Positions 9,020 to 18,462 of a DNA stretch of 64,000 nucleotides are shown piece by piece; position 1 is the stretch's first letter; the number at the start of each line of letters is the position of its first letter. A program made the translations under genes and the position numbers. The notes under the pieces were generated by a model. It did no database searches. It saw only the letters and a list, made by a program, of their open reading frames with translations, and had not been told where the DNA came from. The stretch spans positions 2,686,501 to 2,750,500 of the forward strand of contig NZ_PEFF01000001.1 in the NCBI RefSeq assembly GCF_002754375.1. Direction: 5' to 3'. The DNA is from Variovorax sp. 54. Its GTDB lineage: Bacteria > Pseudomonadota > Gammaproteobacteria > Burkholderiales > Burkholderiaceae_C.

Positions 9020-9566
9020 GGGCCGGGGCTTCGGCAGTTCCCGGTTCCGGCGCGACTGCCGCCATGCGGCCATGGCAATGCGCCAGCACCTTCGCGAGGT
9101 ACTGCTTCACGCGCGTCTCGGACACGCCCAGCTCGGCCGCGATCTCGCGGTACGAGCGCCCTTCGACGCGCGCCATCAGGAACGCAGTGCGGCTCTTCAC
9201 GTCGAGCTCGGTCGCCAGCAGCGCGAGCACCTGGCCCAGCAGCTCGCGCGCGCAGGCCCTGTCTTCGGCGCTCGGCGCGCAGGCGTCCTCGGCCATCAGC
9301 GCGACGGTGCGCAGCACCTCGGCCTCGACCTGCATGCGGCGAAAGCGGTTGATCATCAAACGGCTCGCCACCACCTGCAGGAACGCGCGCGGCTGGCGCA
9401 GCACCGGCTGCTGGGGCAGCTCGATGAGGTTGAGAAAGGTGTCGTGCGTGAGATCGGCCGCGGTGAAGCCGCAGCGCAGGCGGCCCAGCAACCAGCTGCG
9501 CAGCCAGCCCTGGTGGTCGACATACAGCTGCCGGACTTCCGGATGGGACATGGTGTGAAGGGGCAT
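9012..9566 (-). CDS. ECF sigma factor, FecI type
   Basis: 184 residues; an internal ATG at 9551 would give 179 and neither start has a strong ribosome site. Region 2 (DLTHDTFLNLIE, with FRRM near the -10-recognition part) and region 4 (YREIAAELGVSETRVKQYL, a helix-turn-helix) are clear. FecI-type sigma factors direct transcription of ferric-siderophore transport genes when released by FecR. It is the first gene of the minus-strand iron unit and is preceded by a Fur-like palindrome, so iron repression of the sigma gene is expected. Confidence 0.92.
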   Translation of the reverse strand: MPLHTMSHPEVRQLYVDHQGWLRSWLLGRLRCGFTAADLTHDTFLNLIELPQQPVLRQPRAFLQVVASRLMINRFRRMQVEAEVLRTVALMAEDACAPSAEDRACARELLGQVLALLATELDVKSRTAFLMARVEGRSYREIAAELGVSETRVKQYLAKVLAHCHGRMAAVAPEPGTAEAPAHA

Positions 9567-9581
9567 CGCGGGAGACGATGC

Positions 9582-9602
9582 AATTGAGAGTTATTCTCAA
9601 TT
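9582..9602. promoter_or_regulatory. Fur-box-like palindrome in the fecI-macA intergenic region
   Basis: Inverted repeat AATTGAGA-GTTAT-TCTCAATT, read on the minus strand as TTGAGAATAACTCTCAA. It resembles Fur operators, which are AT-rich with GATAAT/GAGAAT half-sites. Its edge lies 16 nt upstream of the fecI ATG and it overlaps the -10 element, the expected repressor position. The call is from sequence similarity only. Confidence 0.6.
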
Positions 9603-9605
9603 ATA
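9600..9605 (-). promoter_or_regulatory. -10 element of the fecI promoter
   Basis: TATAAT on the minus strand, a perfect -10 hexamer. It ends within the Fur-like palindrome and lies about 34 nt upstream of the fecI ATG. The -35 is weak (GACAGG at 17 nt), so activation or low basal use is possible. Confidence 0.45.
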
Positions 9606-9734
9606 TAGATTTGTAAAGATTTCCTGTCCCCCGAAACGCCTCATTCCGCATGCCGCGTTTCGCGCGGGCTACCCGTTTCCGCGTTTCGCACGTCTTAGCA
9701 GCATGACCCTCGTTTTCTTCCGCAAGGGCGTCCG

Positions 9735-10924
9735 GTGACGGCGCCCGCTTCCCGTTCGCGCGCCGGCACGCGCCTGCGCATCGCCGCCTTCGCGGCGCTG
9801 GCCCTGGCCGCCGCTGCCGTGGCCTATGTCTGGGCGAGCCCGCGCGATCCCGGCTGGGAAACCGCCGTGCTGCGCCGTGGCGACATCGAAAGCAGCGTGA
9901 CCGCCATCGGCACGCTGCAGCCGCGCCGTTATGTGGACGTGGGCGCGCAGGTGTCGGGCCAGATCCTGCGGCTGCACGTGCAGCCCGGCGACCCGGTGAA
10001 GAAGGGCCAGCTGATGGTGGAGATCGACCCCAGCGTGCAGCAGGCCACGGTGGACGCCGGCCGCGCCTCGCTCGCGGGCCTGCGCGCACAGCGGGCCGAC
10101 CAGCACGCGCAGCATCGCCTGGCGCGCCAGCAGTTCGCACGCCAGCAGCAGATGGCCGCCGAGGGCGCCACGCGCGCCGAAGACGTGCAGACCGCCGAAG
10201 CCACGCTGGCCTCGGCCGCCGCGAAGATCGCGCACCTCGAAGCCCAGATCGCGCAAACCCAGGCCACGCTGAAGGCCGACGAGGCGCGCCTGGGCTACAC
10301 GCGCATCTACGCGCCGATGGCCGGCAGCGTGGTCTCGGTGCAGGCGCGCGAGGGCCAGACGCTCAACGCCACCTACCAGACGCCCGACATCCTGCGCGTG
10401 GCCGACCTGTCCAGCATGACGGTGTGGACCGAGGTCTCCGAAGCCGACGTGCGCCGCGTGAAGCGCGACATGGCCGTGTACTTCACCACGCTCGGCGCCG
10501 ACCGCCGCCGCTGGGAAGGCACGGTGCGCCAGGTGCTGCCCTCGCCGCCCGTGCCCGCGGGCAAGGGCGGCGGCGATGCGCCGCAGGCACCGGCCGCCAG
10601 CAAGGTCGTGCTCTACACCGTGCTGTTCGACGTCGACAACGCCGACGGCGAACTCATGCCGCAGATGACCGCGCAGGTGAACTTCGTCGCCGCCTCGGCG
10701 CGCGACGTGGTGGTGGCGCCGCTGCCCGCGCTCACGGCCGTGAAGGGCCAGAGCGGACGCTTCACCGCGCGCGTGCTCGGCCCTGATGGCCAACCCGCGC
10801 CGCGCGAGGTGCGCATCGGCGTGCGCGACCGGCTCTCCGGCGAAGTGCTCGAAGGCCTCGCCGAAGGCGAGCGCCTGATCACCGGCGAGCGCGCGGCCGG
10901 CGGCGGCACGCGGAAGTTCCAGCT

Positions 10925-10928
<4 letters not shown>
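9735..10928 (+). CDS. macA: MacA-like periplasmic adaptor of an ABC efflux pump
   Basis: 397 residues with a GTG start at 9735. An uncleaved signal anchor lies near 15-35. It is followed by the HlyD/membrane-fusion lipoyl half-motif (VDVGAQVSGQILRLHVQPGD) near 60-79, a helical hairpin near 95-180, and beta-barrel domains. Adaptors of this type link MacB in the inner membrane to a TolC-type channel and export macrolides, lipopeptides or siderophores. It overlaps macB by 4 bases. A Pro/Gly/Ala-rich insert near 275-290 (PVPAGKGGGDAPQAPAASK) is unusual. Divergence from fecI hints at, but does not prove, siderophore export. Confidence 0.9.
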
Positions 10929-12900
<1,972 letters not shown>

Positions 12901-12904
<4 letters not shown>

Positions 12905-14283
12905 TGAATGCCATGACGCGCTTTTTCTCTCCCGCCGCGCTGGCCCTGGCGGCGCTGCTGCTCGCGGGCTGCGCGACACCTTCAGCCGATGCGCCTGCGC
13001 GCACACCGCCCGTCGCCGATCCGTGGTGGACGGGCTTCGGCAGCACCGAGCTGCCGGCCTTCGTCGCCGCGGTCGATGCCGGCAACCCCGACGGCGACGC
13101 CGCCGAAGCCCGGCTGCGCCAGGCCGAAGCGCAGGAGCGCATCACTGGCGCCTCGGCCTGGCCCGAGCTGTCGGCGACCGCCGATGTGCAGCGCCAGGGT
13201 CGGCTCGGCGGCGATGCGAACGTGAGCGGCAACCGGCGCGCGCTCGGGCTCGAAGCGCGCTACGAGGTCGACCTGTGGGGCCGCCTGCGCGCGCAGCGCG
13301 ACAGCGCCGGCGCCTCGCGGCAGGCCAGCGCCTTCGACCGCGACGCGGTGCGGCTCGCGCTGCGCGCGGGCGCGGGTGCGGCCTGGCTCGAAGCACTGGG
13401 CCTGCGCGAGCGCACGGCCATTGCGCGGCGCAGCCTGGACGATGCCGAACGGCTGCTGCAGCTGGTCGAGGCCCGTGCACGCGCGGGCGCGGCCTCGCCG
13501 CTCGAACTCGCACAGCAGCGCGGCATCGTCGCGTCGCAGCGGCGCACGGCCGCCACGCTGCGCCAGCAGTCGCGCGCGGCGGACGTCCGCATGGCGCGCT
13601 GGCTCGGCCAGGCGGGCAGCGAAGTGCCGATCGCCATCGCCAGCCTGCAGCAGCTCGCGCTGCCGTCGGTCGAGGCGGGCCTGCCGGCCGACCTGCTCGC
13701 GCGTCGGCCCGACATCGCACGCGCCGAAGCCGCCCTGGCCGCGGCCGATGCGGATGTGGCAGCGGCGCGCGCGGCGATGTTCCCCACACTCACGCTGAGC
13801 GCCGGCCTCGCGGCGGCGGGCCCGCGCTTCGGCACACTGTTCGACCATCCGGTGTACAGCCTGGCGGCGGCGCTGGCGGCGCCGATCTTCGATGGCGGCC
13901 GGCGCGCGGCAGTGCGTGACCTGTCGGCTGCGCGGCGCGAGGAACTGCTCGCGAACTACCGCGCCGCCACGGTGGCCGCCTTCACCGACGCACTGACCGC
14001 GCTCGAGGCTGTGGCCGCGCTCGACACGCAGCGGGTGGCACAAGACGAGGAACTGGCGCAGGCCGAACGCGCACGCACGCTCGCCGAGTCGCGCTACCGC
14101 GCGGGCGCCGAGACCTTGCTCACGCTGCTCGACGCACAGCGCACGCTGTTCGCTGCGCAGGATGCGCGCGCGCAGTTGCTGCAGGCGCGCTTGCAGGCCA
14201 GCGTGGCGCTGTACCACGCGCTCGGCGGTGGCTGGTCTGCCGAAGCAGCAGCCACCCCGCGCGTCAGCCGAACCGCACGCTGA
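12901..14283 (+). CDS. NodT/OprM-type outer-membrane efflux lipoprotein
   Basis: 460 residues from the ATG at 12901, which overlaps the macB stop as ATGA. The N terminus is a lipoprotein signal with lipobox LLAGC (Cys24). Two repeated TolC-family domains follow, with the usual Ala/Arg-rich coiled-coil hairpins and LPADLLARRPDI near 261-272, typical of the RND/MFP outer-membrane factor family. It completes the three-part pump with MacA and MacB. Its end overlaps the 3' end of the convergent histidine kinase gene by 20 bases. Confidence 0.93.
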
Positions 14284-15664
14284 TCTGCAGGCCCGGGTGC
14301 GCGTTGCGCACCGTGAGCCGGCCGCCGTGGGCTTCGGCGATAAGCCGGCACAGGTACATGCCGAGGCCGACGCCGCCCGTGGCACGCGCCCGTGCGCCGT
14401 CGGTGCGATAGAAGGGCTCGGTCAGGCGTTCGAGCTGCGCGTCGTCCACGCCGGGCCCGAAGTCACGCACCTCCAGCTCGGCGCCGCCGTCGGCCGGTGC
14501 ACGCAAGCTCACGGTCGGCGGCTGCGGCGCGCCGGCGCTGTAGCGCAGCGCGTTGTCCAGCAGGTTGCGCACCATCAGGCGCACGCGCATGCGGTCGACG
14601 GCCTGCGGCGCCAGGCCGTCTGCAAGGTCGAGTTGCACGGCCTGCGCGCCGGGCATTTCGGCCACGATCTCGCGCACCAGCGCGGCCAGGTCGACCGGCT
14701 CGCGCTGCAGCGCGGCATGCGGGCTGGCAAGGCGCTCGCTTTCGAGCAGGTCGCTGATCAGGTCGCGCATCTCGTTGAGGTCGCGCAGCAGCGCTTCGCG
14801 CTCGGCCTCGCCTTCGGGCGTGGCGGGCAGCAGCTCGGCGTTGAGCCGGGCCCTTGTGAGCGGCGAGCGCAGCTCGTGGCTCAGCGCCAGCAGCAGGCCG
14901 CGCTTGGCGTCGAGCATGGCCTGGATGTCGCTGGCCATGGTGTTGACGCGCTGCGCGAGGTCACCCAGGTCGTCGTTGCGGCGGATCGGAATGGGCTGCG
15001 TGAACTCGCCGCGGCCGAAGCGCTGCGCGCCCTCGCGGATGTCGATCAGCGGACGCAGCAGCCGGCTCACCAGCGCGTAGGCCACCACCACGAGCAGCAG
15101 CAGCACGCACAGCGTGGTCCAGCCGGCCGCGCGCGGCGCAAGCTGCCAGAGCCGCGGCGCCCAGCCGAAGATGACCTTGTGGCCGTCGGCCGTGGGGCGC
15201 ACGAACCAGCGCTCGGTGGAGAACATCGACTCCTCGCGGTCACGGTCGTAGAACCAGCCGCCGCGCGCGTGCATGTCGTTGCCGGGGTTCGATTCCCAGT
15301 TCACGGTGGGCCCGGTGATGCGGATGGTGATCGGCAGCCGGTCGACCAGCGCCTGCGCGCGCGCCGTGTCGGGTGGCGTGCCGAGTTCGGCGACGAGGCG
15401 GTCGGCGTAGTCCATGAGCATGGGCTGCGCGGCCTCGGCCCAGGTGCTGGAGAAGGAGCGCTTCATGCCCCCCACGAACACCGCGGCCATCACGAGCGCG
15501 AGCACCACGAACATCATCACGATGCGCACGCGCACCGAGCTGCGCCAGCGCTGTTGCATGCGGGCGTGCATGCGCGCATGCCAGTGGCGGCGTCGCTCCT
15601 TGCCGGGGCACGGGCCCTCGCTGTCGGCACGCGCGGCGCCTGCGCGCCCCCGGGGAAATCTCAT
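14264..15664 (-). CDS. Sensor histidine kinase with HAMP domain
   Basis: 466 residues from the ATG at 15664, which overlaps the response-regulator stop as ATGA. The order is a basic N-terminal tail, a membrane span near 47-67, a periplasmic sensor part of about 110 residues, a second span near 182-200, a HAMP linker, then the HisKA box LSHELRSPLT with His263. The ATPase shows an N box (RNLLDNALRYS), DFGPGVDD and GGVGLGMYLC. The domain layout resembles CpxA/RstB sensors. The stimulus is unknown, but the co-transcribed Spy-like gene points to envelope stress. Confidence 0.92.
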   Translation of the reverse strand: MRFPRGRAGAARADSEGPCPGKERRRHWHARMHARMQQRWRSSVRVRIVMMFVVLALVMAAVFVGGMKRSFSSTWAEAAQPMLMDYADRLVAELGTPPDTARAQALVDRLPITIRITGPTVNWESNPGNDMHARGGWFYDRDREESMFSTERWFVRPTADGHKVIFGWAPRLWQLAPRAAGWTTLCVLLLLVVVAYALVSRLLRPLIDIREGAQRFGRGEFTQPIPIRRNDDLGDLAQRVNTMASDIQAMLDAKRGLLLALSHELRSPLTRARLNAELLPATPEGEAEREALLRDLNEMRDLISDLLESERLASPHAALQREPVDLAALVREIVAEMPGAQAVQLDLADGLAPQAVDRMRVRLMVRNLLDNALRYSAGAPQPPTVSLRAPADGGAELEVRDFGPGVDDAQLERLTEPFYRTDGARARATGGVGLGMYLCRLIAEAHGGRLTVRNAHPGLQISVRFG

Positions 15665-16362
15665 GAAGAAGGCTCGCCCGGCGCCACGGCCAGCGCATAG
15701 CCGGCGTTGCGCAGCGTCTTGATGCAGTCGAGCGGCTCGAGCTTCTTGCGCAGCCGGCTCACCACGATGTCGACCGCGCGCGTAAAGAGCTCGGCCTCGT
15801 GGCCGCGCAGCCGGTTCAGGATGTCGTCGCGGCTGAACACCTTGCCGGGCTCGCCGGCCAGCAGCGCGAGCAGGTCGAATTCGGTGCCGGTGAGCTCCAC
15901 GCGCTCGCCGTGGCGCATGACCTGGCGCCGGTCGAGGTCGATCGAGAGGCCGTCGAACACGCGCAGCTGCGCGTTGGTGGCAGCGGCCGCGGCGGGCGCG
16001 CTGCGCTGGCGGCGCAGGATGGTCTGCACGCGCGCCACGAGTTCGCGCGGCTCGAAGGGCTTGGGCACGTAGTCGTCGGCGCCGAGTTCGAGGCCGACCA
16101 CGCGGTCCATCACCTCGCCGCGCGCAGTGAGCATCACGATGGGGATGTCGCTTTCCTTGCGGATCTCGCGGCACAGTTCGAAGCCGTCCATCTCGGGCAG
16201 CATGACGTCGAGGATGGCCGCGTCGTAGTGCCCCGCACGCAGCTTGGCGATGCCTTCGCTCGGGCGCTTGGCGCTGTCGAGCGTGCAGCCGAAGCGTGCG
16301 AAGTAGGTGGTCAGCGGCGCGGCGAGGTGTTCGTCGTCGTCGATCAGCAGGATGCGCGGCAT
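15661..16362 (-). CDS. OmpR-family response regulator
   Basis: 233 residues from the ATG at 16362. The receiver domain shows the acidic pair in LLIDDDEH, the phospho-acceptor Asp52 (ILDVMLPEMDG), the conserved Thr/Ala in MLTARGEV and Lys in VPKPFEP. The C-terminal winged helix ends with RTVDIVVSRLRKKLE-like sequence (TRAVDIVVSRLRKKLEP) and a short GYALAV end. An Ala-rich linker joins the two. It is immediately upstream of its partner kinase. CpxR-like by domain type and by the neighbouring Spy-like gene; the exact regulon is not known. Confidence 0.93.
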   Translation of the reverse strand: MPRILLIDDDEHLAAPLTTYFARFGCTLDSAKRPSEGIAKLRAGHYDAAILDVMLPEMDGFELCREIRKESDIPIVMLTARGEVMDRVVGLELGADDYVPKPFEPRELVARVQTILRRQRSAPAAAAATNAQLRVFDGLSIDLDRRQVMRHGERVELTGTEFDLLALLAGEPGKVFSRDDILNRLRGHEAELFTRAVDIVVSRLRKKLEPLDCIKTLRNAGYALAVAPGEPSS

Positions 16363-16412
16363 GGCGGGATTGTGCCTCCTGGCAAAGAGAGCGCGAATGG
16401 CAAAGCTTGCAA

Positions 16413-16802
16413 TCAATCCGGCCGGCATCGCACCGTCCAGACCAGGCCGGCGGTGAGGCCAGCGAGCAAAAGCACGTGGTAGACCACGTCGGGCACCGTG
16501 CGCGGGCCGATGCCCGCGACGATGGTGCCAAGGCCGACCAGCGTGCCCAGCAGGGCAAAGCCCTGTCCGGCGATCGCCGCCGTGCGGGCATGCGCGGGGC
16601 GGCGCCAGGTTTCGAGCGCCGCGAGCACCAGCACGGTGGCGATCACGGCCTCGGCGGTGCGCGCCTGTGGATGCGCGTGGCCGGCCACGAGCCAGCCGCC
16701 GTGCACCGCCGACGCCACAGCGAGCGTGAACGCCTCGCCCAACATCACGGTACGCGCAAGCGCGGGGCGCATGGCAGTGCGGGAACGGGCCACGGCACTC
16801 AC
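16413..16802 (-). CDS. Small hydrophobic membrane protein, family not recognised
   Basis: 129 residues from a GTG at 16802 that overlaps the DUF4260 gene stop (GTGA); an ATG at 16772 would give 119 residues. About four membrane segments are visible, with GWLVAGHAHPQ between the first two. I do not recognise the family. The tight overlap with the gene before it and the 50-nt gap to the response regulator place it in the same operon as the two-component system. Confidence 0.6.
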   Translation of the reverse strand: MSAVARSRTAMRPALARTVMLGEAFTLAVASAVHGGWLVAGHAHPQARTAEAVIATVLVLAALETWRRPAHARTAAIAGQGFALLGTLVGLGTIVAGIGPRTVPDVVYHVLLLAGLTAGLVWTVRCRPD

Positions 16803-17290
16803 CACGGATCGGCGCGGCCGATGCGGCCGAGGTGGGTGGACGCAAAACCGGTCGCGTACTTGAGGCCGAAGCCCAGCGCATGGTCGAGCCCGACGCGGGC
16901 CAGCCAGATCAGGCCGCCGGCCACCGCCCACGGCTGCGCCGCGAACACGCCCAGCGCCAGCAGCAGCACCGGCCCGATCAGCGCATGCGCCGCGTTGTAC
17001 AGCGCCGCACCGACGCGCGGACCGGCAAGGTAACCGAGCAGCGAGAGGTCGGGCGCGAGCAGCCAGAGCGCGAACACGCCCCAGCCCATGCCGAACTGGG
17101 CATAGCCGACCAGCGCGACCGCGAGCACCACCGCGCCTTCGAAGCGCAGCACGGTGCGCACACCGTCCACGGCTGGCGCTGCCGGTTCGCGCAACGCCAC
17201 GGAGGCGGCGTGGTGCTGCGGCTCCCGCAGAGCGGGTCGGCGCAGCGACACGAAGCGCGCGAAGCCGGGGGGCGAGCCGACGTCAGCCAT
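16799..17290 (-). CDS. DUF4260 membrane protein
   Basis: 163 residues from the ATG at 17290, which overlaps the Spy-like gene by 8 bases. The motifs LLAPDLSLLGYLAGPRVGA, ALYNAAHAL and GLIWLARVGLDHALGFGLKY are characteristic of DUF4260, a small four-helix inner-membrane family with His/Asp/Arg residues at conserved places and no assigned function. About 45 N-terminal residues before the first helix are rich in Arg and Pro and look poorly conserved, so the true start might be further in. It is in an operon with envelope-stress-type genes. Confidence 0.8.
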   Translation of the reverse strand: MADVGSPPGFARFVSLRRPALREPQHHAASVALREPAAPAVDGVRTVLRFEGAVVLAVALVGYAQFGMGWGVFALWLLAPDLSLLGYLAGPRVGAALYNAAHALIGPVLLLALGVFAAQPWAVAGGLIWLARVGLDHALGFGLKYATGFASTHLGRIGRADPW

Positions 17291-17747
17291 GGCGGTTCCA
17301 GCGGCGACCGCCGCGCTCCATGAAGTCGCGCACCTTCTGTTGCTGGGCGGCATTCAGGTGGTCAAAGAAATCGGCCGCGGCGGCGATGACCTCGGGGCTG
17401 CCGGTGCGCACCACGGCGGTCTTCTCTTCGATCAGGCGTGCGGCGCCGGACTGGTCGAGCGTGTTGCCCGCGAACAGTGCCTTGAACTGCGAGCGCGGAT
17501 CGCCCGCGCCGCCCGCACCGCGCATGGCCTGGCGCTGCGCCTGCAGCTTCTCGGCGAGCACGGTGAGCTTCTGCTTCTGTGCGGCGTCGAGCTCGAGCTT
17601 GCTGCCGACACGCTCGACCATCTTGGCGCGGAACTCGGCGCTGTCGCCGCCCCAGCCGTGGCGGTGGCCGGCACAGCCGGCGATGCTGCCGGCCACGACG
17701 GCCAGGCCCGCGAATCCGAACAGGGTTCGTTTGATCCAGTGCTTCAT
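17283..17747 (-). CDS. Spy/CpxP-like periplasmic chaperone lipoprotein
   Basis: 154 residues with a lipoprotein signal (GSIAGC, Cys25), followed by an all-helical domain with two LTxxQ-type segments: LDAAQKQKLTVLAEKLQAQR near 51-70 and LNAAQQQKVRDFMERGG near 132-148. These repeats are the signature of Spy/CpxP chaperones that sense or refold misfolded periplasmic proteins and are induced by Cpx-type systems. The lipid anchor is unlike E. coli Spy. It is first of a five-gene run leading to the response regulator and kinase, so it is a probable target or accessory of them. Confidence 0.78.
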   Translation of the reverse strand: MKHWIKRTLFGFAGLAVVAGSIAGCAGHRHGWGGDSAEFRAKMVERVGSKLELDAAQKQKLTVLAEKLQAQRQAMRGAGGAGDPRSQFKALFAGNTLDQSGAARLIEEKTAVVRTGSPEVIAAAADFFDHLNAAQQQKVRDFMERGGRRWNRHG

Positions 17748-17830
17748 AGGGGTGCTCCTTCATGCGCCCCTGCGCGGGGCTGCTTCAGTGATGGACGAGG
17801 CGACGGCGGCGACGCATGCGCCGCAGTGGC

Positions 17831-18214
17831 TCAGAGACGGTTGCTGCTGTCGCGCGCGGCGGCGGCACGCGCGTCGACGGGGTTCTGCATGGTCGAGATG
17901 ACCTTGCTGTTCACGCGCGAGCCGGAGGTCACGTTCTGGTCGGGTGCGGCGGCGGTGCGCACGGCTTCGGCGACGACGCGGGCACGGTCGGTCGACACGG
18001 CCACGGTCTCGGGGCCGCGCGAACCCCGCACGACGTTCTGATCAGGGGCGGCGGCAGTGCGCACGGCTTCGGCGCTGACGTCGGCGCGGCTCATGGCCGA
18101 CACGGGGGCGTGAACGCCTTGGTAGGTTTCAGCCTTGGCGCCGGCAGCGGCGAGCATGGCGAAGGAACCGACAGCGATGAGCTGGGCGAGGGAAAAAGAC
18201 GACTTGACGATCAT
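17831..18214 (-). CDS. Secreted repeat protein, paralogue of the one at 44 kb
   Basis: 127 residues from the ATG at 18214. The signal peptide ends AKA near residue 28, and the mature part starts ETYQGV. It contains an internal duplication: AEAVRTAAAPDQNVVRGSR at 48-66 and AEAVRTAAAPDQNVTSGSR at 82-100, spaced by 34 residues. A second gene at 44240-44608 encodes the same architecture. The short S-R-x-x-V-x-A-E pattern recalls DUF4148 proteins, but the match is loose. Function unknown. It lies 83 nt upstream of the Spy-like gene on the same strand. Confidence 0.75.
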   Translation of the reverse strand: MIVKSSFSLAQLIAVGSFAMLAAAGAKAETYQGVHAPVSAMSRADVSAEAVRTAAAPDQNVVRGSRGPETVAVSTDRARVVAEAVRTAAAPDQNVTSGSRVNSKVISTMQNPVDARAAAARDSSNRL

Positions 18215-18332
18215 GATGCAGGCCTTTCTTTCAGGGGTTGGAAGAGGAGACCTGATGGTGCGCGTCGATGCCCGGCGAGTCCTTTCACCGCCGTATCGCC
18301 GTATTTCGGTTTGTTTCACCAGACTTGGCTCG

Positions 18333-18426
18333 CCCCCAGGCTGCGCGCACTTCGTGTCGCGCGCGCCTTCCCCCTACCGGGGGCAACACCGACGGCCCGG
18401 CAAAGCCGGTTCCGTGGTGTTCCTGG
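18333..18426. repeat. GC-rich dispersed repeat, copy 1
   Basis: Begins CCCCCAGGCTGCGCGCACTT and contains CCCCCTACCGGGGG and CGGCCCGGCAAAGCCGGTTCC. It is almost the same as the copy at 22364-22458, differing in a few internal bases. It lies 36 nt after the ptsI stop, in the 248-nt stretch between ptsI and the secreted repeat protein gene. Part of it, read on the other strand, matches the copies at 20300 and 55457. Confidence 0.7.
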
Positions 18427-18462
18427 TACTTGCGTCCCGCCGCGAAGGGCGGGGTTGCGGGC

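Noticed and set aside
9706..9741. Short 12-codon frame MTLVFFRKGVR before macA
   Set aside because: Ends on the macA GTG, so it might be a leader peptide, but it has no clear ribosome site or known function.
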